In this document: positions 47,029 to 59,459 of the stretch, one piece after another
Position numbering within the stretch: position 1 is the first letter of the stretch
How the letters are laid out: the number at the start of each line of letters is the position of its first letter
Assembly: GCF_003073045.1 (NCBI RefSeq)
Contig: NC_037603.1
Span: 18,978,192-19,042,191, forward strand
From: Pomacea canaliculata
Taxonomy: Eukaryota > Mollusca > Gastropoda > Architaenioglossa > Ampullariidae
Reading direction: 5' to 3'
DNA length: 64,000 bases
Made by a program: the position numbers and the translations under genes
Notes under the pieces: generated by a model
What the model saw: the letters and a program-made list of their open reading frames with translations, nothing else
Told to the model about the DNA's origin: nothing
Databases searched by the model: none

Positions 47029-50000
47029 ATGGCGGCTAGTCTAGCAGACGCTCTCAGCTGGCAGATTATGTTATGGACTGGATTAACGATTGTTATTGTT
47101 GGAGCAGTATTGAAGGGAATCATGAAGCACTTTTTCAAATCACAAGGAAACAGCAGGATACCTCCTTTGTATTCCGGGTGGATACCATGGCTTGGATGTG
47201 CAGTTGATTTTGGGCGAGCGCCTTTGTACTTTATTGATGAGAAACGGAGAAAGGTGTATAGACATACAGCAGCATTACATTAATCAGCTTAGTGCTACAC
47301 TAAAGAGTAACATTTATAAATTATACCTAGAACTAGCCAAGCCCGCAACTGTGTGCGCATACGAGAGAGGAAGAATTCACAAAATATACACATAGAAAGG
47401 GTGCGCCGTACCAGTATCTAATTGTAGGTGCTTAAAACGTACTGAAAATGTTTTATATGCACTGTACGTACTAGTTAAATACCGAAGATACCAAATTAAA
47501 CTGAGTAATATTTTTCAGCTGGGACCAGTTTTCACACTTAAAGTGGCCGGAGAAAGGCTTACATTTTTGATGGATCCCACAGATTTTCACCTTTTATTTC
47601 AGTCCCCAAATGTTGATTTCCAAAAGGCTGTACAAACTCCTGTTCAAAATGTCGGTATGTGTTTAACTGGAGAGCAAAAGTAATATTGTTTGAACGATAA
47701 TTCGATAATTATAACCTGCTATAAATTCAATTTTGATGCAGACGTTTTGGCCGCCACCAGCTTTACCATTTTGCATTAATTGCTTGCTTGATTAATTAAG
47801 GCAATAGATATGACATGCTAGGTGAAAACTAATGTTACACAATGAATGTTAAAGCACTCATGTTGGATACTTATTTATTATTGTGACTTTTTTGCATAAA
47901 TGGTATATAAATATCACTATAGAAGCCATCAAGAAACAGCGCTTGGACACAAACTGTGACATTTGTTATATATTATTGCATATTGTATCACATTGCAAGA
48001 AAAAAGTAGGCTCTAAGTTTTGCTAGTGTTTGCATCCAGAAGCTGTGGAGAAGATAAGAGTTATTTCATGTGAAAGTTTAACTATAAAGTGTTATGGAAT
48101 AATCATATAATTAATACCTATTCACCACTTTAACTGTTTGTTATAATAAAATCACTTCTACTGTATGATTGCAGCATCAATTACAGAAGCTTCATTCTTT
48201 ACATATCACACAAAAATTCATGACACAGTTAAAGGGAAACTTGCTGCCAACAAGCTAAGTTCTATATTTCCAAAGCTTCAACAAAGCTTTGCAGAGGGGT
48301 TGGACAGTATCAAGTCTAAAGGTAACTATAAATTTCGCCAATTTAATACATTTTATTTGTATGCAAATTATTTTTACAGGGATGGTTTTATACCATTAAG
48401 ATTAAGAAATCTGGATTATATGGAGAAATTGAAAGCACTAAGAGCACACACAGGAGAGACAAAAAGAGTGTTAAATCTTTGATTTTATTTTAAATTTTGT
48501 AAAAATATTTGTTTTCTGTTTTGGTTGGTTTACACAAATTGTTTACTTTTTCTTAGAAAAATGTGAGCTTCATCAGCTTGTAAGGAATGTAATGTATCGT
48601 GGAATCATAGACAACCTGTTTGGTAAAAACACCCTGCCAACCATTGACAAGGTACCTTGAAAGTGAGAGAGTGTGCATGTATGTGAGGATGTGAGTGTGA
48701 TTTTGTATTGTATATTTTTATTATTTGTTAATAAGTAATGACAATCACAAGTTGATGATAATGATTGGCTAAAACATATTAAAACATCTGGGAAATGTTT
48801 AAAGTTATAAAACCAAAAGAACAAGAGTTTAGTTCTTCCCTCTTGTTAATGTTGCTTTATCGATATTTTATTCTTGACTTCATTGCTATCTCCTTCAAGG
48901 AAGCATTTGAAGAACTGGTACAACATTTTACAAAATTTGATGAGCAGTTTGAGTATGGTTCCAAGATTCCACAAATGTTTTTAAGGTAGGGCCATCATAA
49001 ACAAAATTCAGTTGGTAGTTTGCAGGTTTTAGGTAACGGTAGTTTATTTATTATGATGCATAGCATATGTTAATGAATATGTGTGCAGTAGATCTGTATT
49101 TACACATGTCTTTTCTAAAGGGTGTTTTATGAAGAAAAATTGGTTTCTAAATTGAGTCTAAGTGATTCTTTGACTATATCTTGTGAGTCTCATATTGTTG
49201 TGGTCTCTATTTGTACATTTATGAGCAGGGAGTGGACTCAGTCTAAAGTTTGGCTGCTGAAGCTATTCACCAAAGTTGTCAACCAGCTGGCATCTGGCAC
49301 TGCAGAAGAGGAGAATACTGTTCTGCAGTCTCTTCTGGCAGTTGTTGATGCAGAACACTCACCAAACTACAGCCTGCTGCTCTTGTGGGCATCTCTTGCA
49401 AATGCAGTCCCTGTATGTACTTTGCATTCCTAACTTTCGCCATTTAACACTTTGGTACTATGCAGGCTATCAAGCAAATAACAAAAATCAGCATCTCTAC
49501 ATAGGGCATATTTGAGCACTTCACCACTTGCATTTCTTTTTGCTTTGTTTGTAGTGATTATCAACATAGACAGATAGCTCAAAATAGTATAGTTTCAGTT
49601 ATAACTATATAGTGAATTTTGTTTCTAGTTTTTATCTGATGTAAAAATCTTCAAATTTCTCCATTGATCATAATTTCTGCTCTTATTGATGCAGATCACA
49701 TTCTGGACACTAGCTTTTATGCTTGCCCATGAGCATGCCTGGAAAAAAGCCAAAGATGATGTGGCGGCAGTTTTGGGATCTGGAAAAGAAGGTAACAGAA
49801 GAATTTATTTTAATAGCAATGGGATTTTTATAGCACTTTTTCCTCACACAGAGATGAGCTCAATGCACTTCACAAAATGTAAGAGGCAGACGGTAGCTTT
49901 TTTTTAGTAGCTATTTGCTTTGCTATAGCTGTGATTAAGTTGAAATTTTGACGATGAATTTTGATCAGTCTTATTGGATTCATATCATTTACTCCTCTGT

Positions 50001-52088
50001 TTCTGCAAGTGCGCACCTGTACATATACACACATATCTTTCCTCACCGACCCACACACATACGTTTCTGGGCAACTTGCTTACACAGTTTTTATGTCTAG
50101 TGGGAAATAATAATAATAATCACTATCATCATCATCAGCAGCAGCAACAACAGCATGTGTAAGGTGTCTATTCAACAGATATGTATTTATACACAATCTT
50201 GCAACCCTGGATAGGTATCAGTTCATTTTGTACTTCATAGAACTCATTGCACATGAACATAGAACTACATCATCTGCATTCATGCATCTGCACTTGTACA
50301 CAAACATACACCCTCATATCTTTTCTTCATAATTTTGGGAAAATACTGAAATGAATGGCTTGAATGTTCATCTTACAGTTAAGCTTGATGCATAAAATAT
50401 TTGTTAAAACTTTAGTTACTGAAGATCAACTGTTGAAAACACCTTATCTGAGGTGGTGCATTATGGAGGCCATACGTTTGCGTTCACCTGGAGTTGTAGC
50501 ACGAAGGGTGATTAAACCATTTACAGTCAAGGTAAAATATATAAAACATCTATAAAATACATCTATACTGTCATGTACATTTTTGATGTGTTGTCTGTCC
50601 TACTTATTCTGGCAGCACTCTATAAAGTCATTTGATGCACTTTATAAAGTCACTCTTTGCATACTAGAAATGTCTTCTGTGTGACATGGTCTTGAGTCCC
50701 CACCTTGATAAATCCTAAACTATTGATTCACTCTCCTAAAACTTTTTTTCCTTTGAGGTTACAACATATTTGTCATTTATCTGCTTTCCTTATCTGCTTG
50801 TCACTTTAGTCAAGAAATTTTTAAAATTTGTTTCATGGTCTTACATGGTGTAGTTTATATTACTCATAAACTCAGATGAAAATCCAGTTTCTCAAAATTG
50901 GCTGAGTAAAGCACTAAAAATGTAAATATTTGTGCATCGACAGAACTACACCATACCAGCTGGGGACATGGTGATGGTCTCCCCTTATTGGGCTCATCGA
51001 AATCCTAAATACTTCCCAGATCCAGATAAATTCTTACCTGTATGTATCTTTACTTTATCTCACATTTTAAGGACATTTAAGTATAAAATATAAAAATAAA
51101 ATAATACAAATATTTTAGATTTGTTATTTGACATTTAAAAAAGATTATTCACAAAATTCATGTTTAGACAGATATTTTTTTAGCAATCATTGTTAAACGA
51201 TTAAGTTCACCCTTTTTTCATATACGTAATAAACTAAAACATTTCCTTAGTGACTATTAGTTTGTGTGTGAATGTCTTTTTGTGTATGGTTTGGGCAGTG
51301 TCTTTCAAATGCTTTTGGGGTTAAAAATGTTAAGAATGTTAATAATAACTGTTTGTCTTAAAGTTTGTGTTTTTGGCAACCTTTTATAACTCTAGGAGCG
51401 TTGGCAGTCAGCTGATTTGGAAAAGAACATCTTCCTTGATGGCTTCATTGCTTTTGGAGGTGGAAGATATCAGTGCCCAGGAAGGTACAAATGACATGTT
51501 CAGCAAACATGTTTATTTGCACTGCAGTAAGCACAAGCATTCCTTAAAAGCACAACCCTGAAAGCACTTTTATGTTTAGGAAGATTATTACGGTTAGTAA
51601 AATATAGAAATAACATGTCCATGATGTTTCGGTTTTATTTTTTAACAGGTGGTTTGCACTCATGGAGTTGCACCTATTTGTCGCACAATTTCTTCAGCGG
51701 TTTGATTGCCAACTTCTCAGTACAGTGCCTGAGCTGGTAAATTAGTTATCTTAATTTAGATGAAAGAACAGGAAAAGGTTTCAGATAAAACTGTGATTGT
51801 TAAAATAATATGTTTTTACTTTTCTTTCTTTTTAACTTGTACAAATAGTTTTCTATTTCCCAAATTAGATCAAAAGTAAATTATAACCAAACTCAAACAT
51901 CGGAGGTCAGCAAATGTTTCTGGTTTATATCCTGCATAATAAGGCTAAGGAAAGTTCGGAATTAATGATCAGTGGCTATTTAGCATACCCTGAAAACGGT
52001 TTTTCTTTATACTTTTCAGAGTCCACTGCATGTGGTGGGCACTCAGCAGCCAACAGGACCTTGTCATGTGAAGCTGACTCGCCTATAA
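47029..52088 (+). CDS. CYP39A1-like: Cytochrome P450, CYP39-like (oxysterol 7-alpha-hydroxylase family)
   Basis: Twelve exons, all phases consistent, 475 aa: 47029-47253, 47519-47654, 48175-48321, 48557-48651, 48900-48985, 49229-49412, 49695-49791, 50416-50531, 50944-51039, 51396-51484, 51649-51736, 52020-52088 (TAA). The start ATGGCGGCTAG precedes a hydrophobic membrane anchor (~12-30), then IPPLYSGWIPWLGCAVDFGR. Glu341-x-x-Arg344 (MEAIRLR) is the K-helix pair. FGGGRYQCPG with Cys421 ligates the heme. The I-helix reads SPNYSLLLLWASLANAVP, without the usual acid-Thr pair, as in vertebrate CYP39A1, which 7-alpha-hydroxylates 24-hydroxycholesterol in the endoplasmic reticulum. Length (469 aa in human) and block order fit; the substrate here is inferred. 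An alternative acceptor at 50389/50390 would introduce a stop, so 50415/50416 was chosen. Confidence 0.93.
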
Positions 52089-52662
52089 CTAAGACTGATG
52101 GCCAGTAAAGACTTAGGATTTTCTATGTCCGTTCATCAAAATGGATGCAGTTTTCTAGTACCTGTGTAGCTGGCATGGTTGATTATCATTCAAACTGATG
52201 AGCAACATTTTCTCATCTAAATTTATGTTTGAAGTCTCAAAAGAATCAATCATTGTCTTATGGAATTCTTGGCACTTTTTCCTTATAAATCAATCCTCGT
52301 CTTTCTCTTTCCTAACCCAGATCCACCCCTTGGTTGTGTGTCCAGGCATTCAAACCTGACTAATAAGATAAAGTAACCTGCAGGAACAAAAAGACAGAAG
52401 TGAATTTGTCATTTTCTTTCCCTTTTACATTCCGCGCAGTTTTGTTATTTTCCATTTGGTATGTTTTTTAATTATGTGTTAGGCTGAAAGAAAAGATTTG
52501 TTTTCCAATGTTACAACTGCAACTTTGAAATGCAAATCCATGCCTAACTTGCACATTTACAAATGTTACCATTATGACTGTAAACATAAGTAGCAGAAGC
52601 TGAAATGAAATGCTTCGGGAGTATTTTGAAAGCAGGCTATTTACCAGTATATTTTTTTAGAA

Positions 52663-52783
52663 AATAAATACCTCATTTTTATAGCATTATAAATCACATA
52701 GTTGGACTATGAAGTATATTTTTATACATTTATTTTGATTGTTGACTTATTCATATATACAATCTGGTGTTTTGATTAATAAA
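52663..52783 (+). terminator. Candidate poly(A) signals of the P450 gene
   Basis: AATAAA at 52663-52668 and 52778-52783, about 575 and 690 bp after the stop codon. The stretch 52784-53140 holds nothing else identified. Confidence 0.45.
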
Positions 52784-53146
52784 CTCTGGAATTTAAAGGA
52801 AATGTGTTTCTTTTTGATCATGTTTATTGTTATTCCCAATCGAATTCATGTTTATCTTCATTTTTCTTTTCATTGTGTTCTTGTGCTCCTTTTCTCTCAC
52901 TCTATAATTCTATATCACTCTGTAGTTCTATTATAATTGTCCCTTGTCTCCAGTACGTTTTAGCGGCGGTCTTGCTGGGAATGATAAATCACTCAGACAA
53001 CTGTTCTTTTAAACAGAATTCCGCAAAGAGATATTTTTCCAATCTTTATCTGGTTTGAGCATTTGCGCTTAGTACAACGGAAGGTAAGCAGGATATAGAG
53101 GTCCACCTGTCTGTTCCCACAGGTTAATGGTGTGCGTCCCTGCAAC

Positions 53147-54992
53147 ATGACCCACTACGGTTTGCTGATGCTGATGTGGAGCAGCCTGACCACCCTGAGT
53201 GTCTTTGGTAACACAATCGACCTTTTCTATTGATGTAGAGGATAGTGGAGATTATCGAGATTTCAGATGACGAGTACCTGCCGTGAGGGTATGTGCGTAC
53301 TTACGTACCTGAGTCGATCTCTTTGTCTGCTCGCTGCTTTAGGGGCAAAGTTTTCAAAAGCAAGCGGTGAGCCGTTAACATGCCAAAGTTCCATGCCGAG
53401 TGTTTACACAATAAATCTAGTGATAATTAATGGGGTAACAAATTATGGGTTGTGGTGTTCACTCAACAAGTTTGATTTCAAGTAGTCCATGAAGCCAACA
53501 GGAAAGGCAAGATTTGTACACTACTGGAGATCACAAAATTAGGAGAAAGCGGTGAAAACTGCGGGGCTTTTCCAGCTAATTAAGCACTTAACTTTATTCC
53601 AAACAGTGAAAAAAGAAATTTCTGTGTTGTCCACTCGTTTTTGAACCTCTATTTTTGTCCAGGTGTATTCGTGGCTGGTCACTTCTGTCCCCAAGGTTGG
53701 GAGTCATGGCAAGACAGATGTTACCTGTATGTAAATCGCCTCTTGACTTGGTCAGCAGCAAAGGTGAGAACAGAATTTCTTTCATCATTTTCTTATGTAT
53801 TTCATTCTATGAGGGGGAGGGAAGGACAACCGTAGTACCTGTAGAAAAACCCGACGATCAGACCTACAAACAGGTGTAACAGAGTGGCCCGAGACGAGAT
53901 CTGAACCGAGCGGTGCAGGTGTTTTAAAATAATCTCTCTAGACATTTATCTGGAAACAGATGTGACACTCCAGAAGGTCTTTGAGAACACCTTTGTGGTT
54001 GTAGCTCAGATTGATGTTGCTGTATCTTGAGAAGGTCCACATTCTCAACACGGTTACAAAACCACGTAGCCTTTCATTTGATACACCACTGAAACTAATA
54101 CAATGAAGTATGTCGATCATTACTAAATGAGATTTTTCACTCTCTTGTTGCAACTGTCTCGTATTTCTCCAAATTACAGGAAATCTGCAATAGCAGTTCT
54201 TCTTCCCTCGTTGAAACCGAATCAGAGGAGGAGAACAGTTTTGTTCACAACATGATGAGGGCCCATGGAGGTTTGTGTACAGTATACAATGCGGTAGCCC
54301 ATAATTATTTTTTAAGATCATCAACGAAAAGAAAGAAAGATGCAGAAGGAAAGAAAGACAAATAAATAGACAAAAAGAAAATAACTAAAAAGAAAAGAGG
54401 GGGAAAACAACAAAAGAAAGGTACCCAAACTGTAGTTTGCTGCACAGCACAGGTTGGTGTGTGGCTGAACATCGATGACAGGACCCAGGAGGGTCACTGG
54501 GTGTCGTCACCACACACCAGCCCTGACCTACAGCAAAGTGGAACGACGGCGAACCCAACAACATGGACGATGAAGACTGCGGCATGATGCGTCTCCCTGG
54601 CAACTGGAATGACCTGAACTGTCAGAAGGGGGATGTCAACAACGCCGTCTGCGAGAAAGTGTACGTGGCACATTATTCCTCTGTGATCAGATTAATACCT
54701 GTCACTGACCTGCTGCTCTCTGTCCGACGGGGTCACACATAAGGAATTATCATCTGTTAGATAACCGATGTAAACCATCTACATATTCACTTCGACTACC
54801 AAATAGCCTGATATTGCTTTAAATCACTAGACCTAATTCTCCTCTAGCAGAGCACATCTAGAAATTCACAAAAAAGCATTTGCAACTGTCATAATTTGTC
54901 AGCAGTTGTGGATTCCTAAAGTAAATATATTTGTATTTTTTTTCTGCAGCTGTTCTGAAGCTTTTGAATGTTCATCGTGGACCAAAAATTAA
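53147..54992 (+). pseudogene. Secreted C-type lectin gene with disrupted fourth exon
   Basis: Exons 53147-53207 (signal peptide MTHYGLLMLMWSSLTTLSVF), 53663-53763 (FCPQGWESWQDRCYLYVNRL), 54180-54270 (EICNSSSSSLVETESEEENS), 54448-54660 and 54950-54992 (CSEAFECSSWTKN, stop). Together they form one C-type lectin domain. Exon 4 carries VGVWLNIDDRTQEGHW, then KWNDGEPNNMDDEDC and NWNDLNCQ...NAVCEK, with the EPN and WND calcium-binding motifs that favour mannose-type sugars. Between HW...HTSP and KWND the frame changes; two single-base insertions (near 54522 and 54536) would explain it. Otherwise splice phases are perfect, so it is a very recent pseudogene, a sequencing error or a polymorphic null. 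AATAAA at 55215. Confidence 0.8.
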
Positions 54993-55337
54993 ACTACGAT
55001 ACAAGGTGATAATTTGAAGTAGACATCGACGATGTGCGCGGATGTCCTCTCGTGAATGTAGGATTTTCCTGTAATTTTCAGGACTTCCTGTTGTGTCCTT
55101 TTCCCAAACTTCCATTGTTTAACGACACAAGGTAAATGTGTCCCAAGAAAAGTTACAGTGACAAAAGATATGAAAACACTTTTAGAATATACAGATGAGT
55201 GAGGGGAGAGAAAGAATAAATCTGAAAAATTAACTTATCTTTGTCTAGAATTTTTTCTATTCAAACAAAATCTCTTTTAAAGAATGAAATTAATGTTAGT
55301 AGTGTGCTGTGCTACAGTTGTGGAAATTTCACAAATA

Positions 55338-55440
55338 CTTCTCTCTCTCTCTCTCTCTTTAAAGACCAACCTGAATGTTCTGCATTTTTTGTCAACACCA
55401 ATCTGAAAAAAAAAAAAAAAAAAAACAAACAAACAAACCC
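55338..55440. repeat. TC microsatellite and A-rich tract
   Basis: (TC)n at ~55339-55359 and an A run of about 21 followed by (CAAA)n at ~55406-55436. The 200-codon frame spanning this stretch is low-complexity and not supported. Confidence 0.75.
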
Positions 55441-55849
55441 GCAAACCGTTCAGGTTGGTCTTGAAGCATTCTTCACGTTTCTACCTCTGAGTTGTCTCTC
55501 TTACACTGATGTGAGTGTGGTGTGCGCATGCCCATCATCCAGGATGAATGGAGGAAGTGATAAAGCAGCAATGCATGATGATAAAATTGCCTCAGCAATC
55601 GACCGCTCCATTGTTACACATATTTTCGATAATACAACTTTATTTAACTATATTTTAACTATCACCCAGTATCCTCTCAACTCAAGAGACTCAACTGAGA
55701 ACCTTTCGCTTTATCAAGAACGAGCCATTCCACGCCAGTTAATAGCTGCTGATGTCAGAAACAAAATCAGTAGAAATACACATAAATCAACAAAAGTCGA
55801 TTATGTAAGATCCGGTGCTTTACATGCACAAACTGAACGTTAGCAGAAG

Positions 55850-55920
55850 AAAGAAAGAAAACAAACAAACAAACAAACAAAGAAGCAAACAAACAAAGAA
55901 ACAAAGAAAAGAAAACACTA
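55850..55920. repeat. (AAAC/AAAG)n microsatellite
   Basis: AAACAAACAAACAAAGAAGC-like tetranucleotide tract of ~65 bp. Confidence 0.75.
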
Positions 55921-58770
55921 CATGTGACACTCTCTCTCTCCACTCGATCCTCTGAGATGGACCTAACAATACCTGTATTCACCGTTGTCCACAATCAAAT
56001 AATCAGCAATCAACCAATTAGAGATTCCGTTGATGTAAATCGAATTATCAGTCATCCGTTCAACCAGTCCATCATGTTTTTAAATTGGCGGTGGAGTCTA
56101 ACATAATGACGAAGACGTGTTTTCAAATAATAATTAATCAACAGAACATGATTTCTTTGGAAGTTAAATCGAAATTTGAAATTTCCGCATTTGCTGAGAG
56201 TGGTGGGGGCGAGTTGGTTCACACAGAGATATTTGTACACAGAAAGTAGACGCAGCTTGATTGTGTGAAAAGGCACTAATTTAAATAAATAAATCGCACA
56301 AATGCTGAAAAGATAACAAAGAACAGAGTCCATGGTGGCTAGCAAGTACTCAACAACAACCCTGATTTCCACATCGATCACAAGTCTGTAAGACGTTGTC
56401 AGCGGGTAGCTTCCCTCTGAGAGATCCTCCGGTCCGGGGGAGGCGAGGAAGTAATTACAGAGCAAAACTGAACACGAGAAGTGTGTAATAGCTCTCTAGG
56501 GTGAGGTGGAGCGCCATGGAGGGGTTGTCCTTAGAAATGGACGCCTCTCCCGCGCTATTTGTCCTGCAAGAAGCTTTGAATTACACCAGTGATTGATGGA
56601 TCGGACGAAGAATTTCTGCTATCATGTCATGCCTAGTGTAAATAATAATAGCTAGTTAGCAGGACAGCGAGCTATTCAGGGTGATGACTGCAATCGATGA
56701 CTGAGTGGGCAAGAAGTCGTCTTGTTTGTCAGACCTTGGCCACCGGGATGCAGAGGTCCATCACAGCCGCCATGGAGGACCACTTTCAGACAGCAGCAAT
56801 GGTGCTTAGGTTCATCGGAATTAGTGGCTGACATTTTCTGGGCCATGAACATTCCTCCTCAAGTTTTATTCAACTATTAAGAAACACGTGTGACATTCCA
56901 AAAATGTTTCTTGTCTATGGCGCTGATGGAAAACAGTCAATCTCTTCGTGATTTGGTTAGTCAATATTGTTATTCATTTAGTCCAATTTAGTCTAATTAT
57001 TAGACATTATTCAATCAAGCCGTTATTCAATCATTTATAATTAATTACAGTTCAAAATGTATCGGTCAGTGGTATTGGTCAGGGCTATGTGATTTTGCAG
57101 TATTGAAGTATAACTATTAATTGCCACCAAAGCCTAATTTTTGCAAAATGAGTGCAATAACGGCACAGCTTTTTGTTGTCCCTCCCTATTTCCACCCATC
57201 CCTCAATTCATGCAAAGAATGATGGAGGCGCGTTTCAGGTTGGCAGAAAGTCTCTGTGCTGGACATGGAGGGTTTCAGCAAAAAAGCCCCAGTCACCGAT
57301 TCTGGATGCAAGGAATCGATCAGGTCGTCTGCAAATCCTCAGTTTCATAAATGAACAGTCTAAGGTTCTGGCCTTCTAACATACCCGTATAATGTTAGGT
57401 AGGTGTCCGATCCACTTTGGCCAATTAGACACGCCACGTCCCTGGTTGTCTTTCAATGACCGTCACCCAGCTATGAACATCTTCCAATGAGTTTTTAGAT
57501 AAATACTCTTATAGCCACCCTCAGTCAAAGCACCGAAGCGTGTCCGATCGGTGACCGTTATTTGTAAAGATGCTGATTCGTCTGAGGGACGGAGTGGGTG
57601 CTCAGGTGGCCAGAGGTCGACAGGTGCAACAAACCTTGCGCAAGCTTGTCCCACTTCCTTGTAAAGCAAAAGATTTAGGCCGATTTCTTGTCTTTCTCAA
57701 AAAAAGTTGGTCGTCAGGGGTCTCTATGGTTGAAGTGAGCGACTGGCTTGCACGACAGGGAGCAAGGACGTGGCTTGGATCTCAAATTACTGCCAGAGAT
57801 AATTCCATCCGGCTTGCAGTGTTAATTGGACCACTTTTTCTGTCAATCGTACTCCTTTGACCGCCACCCCTAATCCCTTATTGAAGTAACCATGGAAATC
57901 AAAGTAGGCACATTTTCTCTTGTCACGCATGGGTCGTGACCTCGTCCAGTGCATGTCAGCCGTCGAAGACATGTGCAAAGTTTTTGATCAGGCGAGAACT
58001 CTGTTTTCGAATCCGCCTTCAATGCCTCGCTGATTAGGGTCCAGAAGGAAAACGATGCTGGTTCCTTCAGCTTGGATTTCAGGTTCGTTAGAAGGAGTTA
58101 ACTTAGGATTTCACCAAGGGTCAGGTGCTCGACATGTCGCTAAGGCCAACACCAGACTGGGTTTTGCTCTTAAACTGAGGTTAGGTGAACGTTCGGTGTC
58201 CACTTTCTGGTCATAGCGGCAAGGGATGGGGTGTGCACCCGGGCACTAGAATTATAAGAGCTAATGGGAAGTCGTGCTTGTTGATGAGGTGTGCTTAAAT
58301 GTTCATAATACTGTCCCCGGCGCAGTATAAAACTTGGTGTTAATCACTCAGCTCAAATGGATGGACGCTATCAGGTTGAGGGAAAGTGTTTGCGCGTTCA
58401 GGAAATCCTCCGCTGAGAAGCGAAGCTCGTTACCATAATCTTGATACAGACAGGAGTCATTGCAAAAACTGCTGGCAGCAGTTGTCATTGGATCCACTTT
58501 AATCAGGGACAGGCACCAGAGAAGTGAAAAATATTGGAAAGTCTTGGTAGCGAAAATTGAAAAGTCTTTTATCTGCTTCACCTAAGTGAAACCCGATATG
58601 TAAATGAGGGTGAGTATATGATGAAGATAGTCGCATGCTGAGTTATCTAGCTTTATAAACATATTTTCGCTTCATTTTTATTTTCGTATTTCATTAACTT
58701 TCACATCTCACGAAAACGATCTAGAACGACAAACATAATCGTGTTTCTTGACAGCATCTACCCAATATGC
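55921..58770. other. No gene recognised
   Basis: Only short open frames on both strands (for example 57570-57860), without splice-supported structure or a domain. The composition at 57500-58350 is more balanced than the surroundings and could hide a decayed gene, but I cannot name one. Confidence 0.35.
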
Positions 58771-58816
58771 GAGAGGTCAGCATATCTAGAGGTCAGGGTA
58801 TCTAGAGGTCAGGGTA
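58770..58816. repeat. Short tandem repeat, about three copies
   Basis: AGAGGTCAGSRTATCT unit of about 16 bp repeated three times. Confidence 0.7.
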
Positions 58817-59389
58817 TTACACAGCAAGCGCTATGACGACGTCACGTGATCAGGCTAAGTATAGTAGCTGCTGCTGCTACTGCCGGACATAGGAGGTCTA
58901 GAGGGAAATTTACCCAACACGACCACTCCCCTCAGTCTAGAAATCAATCAAATAACTGAAAACATTAATGGAGAAATGATGACGTTTATGATGATGACTA
59001 CGACGATGATAATGATAAGTAAGCATGCTGTGCCGCCATGATGGGTTCAACGTTGGTCATGAAGACGATCAGAATTTAATGTCAGAAACGTTCAGAAAAT
59101 ATTCCTTTCCAACTGATATAATTTCTGTTATCTCGCCGCCCATCCACAAGAAACCTGCGCAGACGTGGCCAAGGGAAGGAGGGAGAGAAAAAGAGAGAGA
59201 GAGAGGATGGAGGGAGGGATGAGGAGAGAAGGTGGTTTTGAAAACGCAGAATGTCTGAAGCAGAGAGGCTTGTATTTCTGCGATATCTCTGGCAGAGGAC
59301 CCGCAATATTATGACACGAAATTTGAAGAGGCCGTAGGAAATGTCAAAGGTGGGCGATCTGTCATGGCGGCGACGTTTCATCGTCTCCG

Positions 59390-59457
59390 TGCCACTGATT
59401 ATCACACAAACATCGCGACGTGCCACTGATTACCACACAAACATCGCCACGTGCAAA
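59390..59457. repeat. 34-bp tandem duplication
   Basis: The unit CGTGCCACTGATTATCACAC plus AAACATCGCGA occurs twice, with two mismatches. Confidence 0.8.
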
Positions 59458-59459
59458 TG

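Noticed and set aside
50371-50415. Earlier acceptor for P450 exon 8 (after TTACAG near 50379)
   Set aside because: It would put a stop codon in the phase required by exon 7, whereas the TTTAG acceptor at 50415 restores the conserved reading.
55241-55843. 200-codon open frame
   Set aside because: Spans TC and poly-A repeats, no domain, no splice support.
57141-58600. Possible decayed gene with better base balance
   Set aside because: No motif, domain or consistent exon pattern could be identified.
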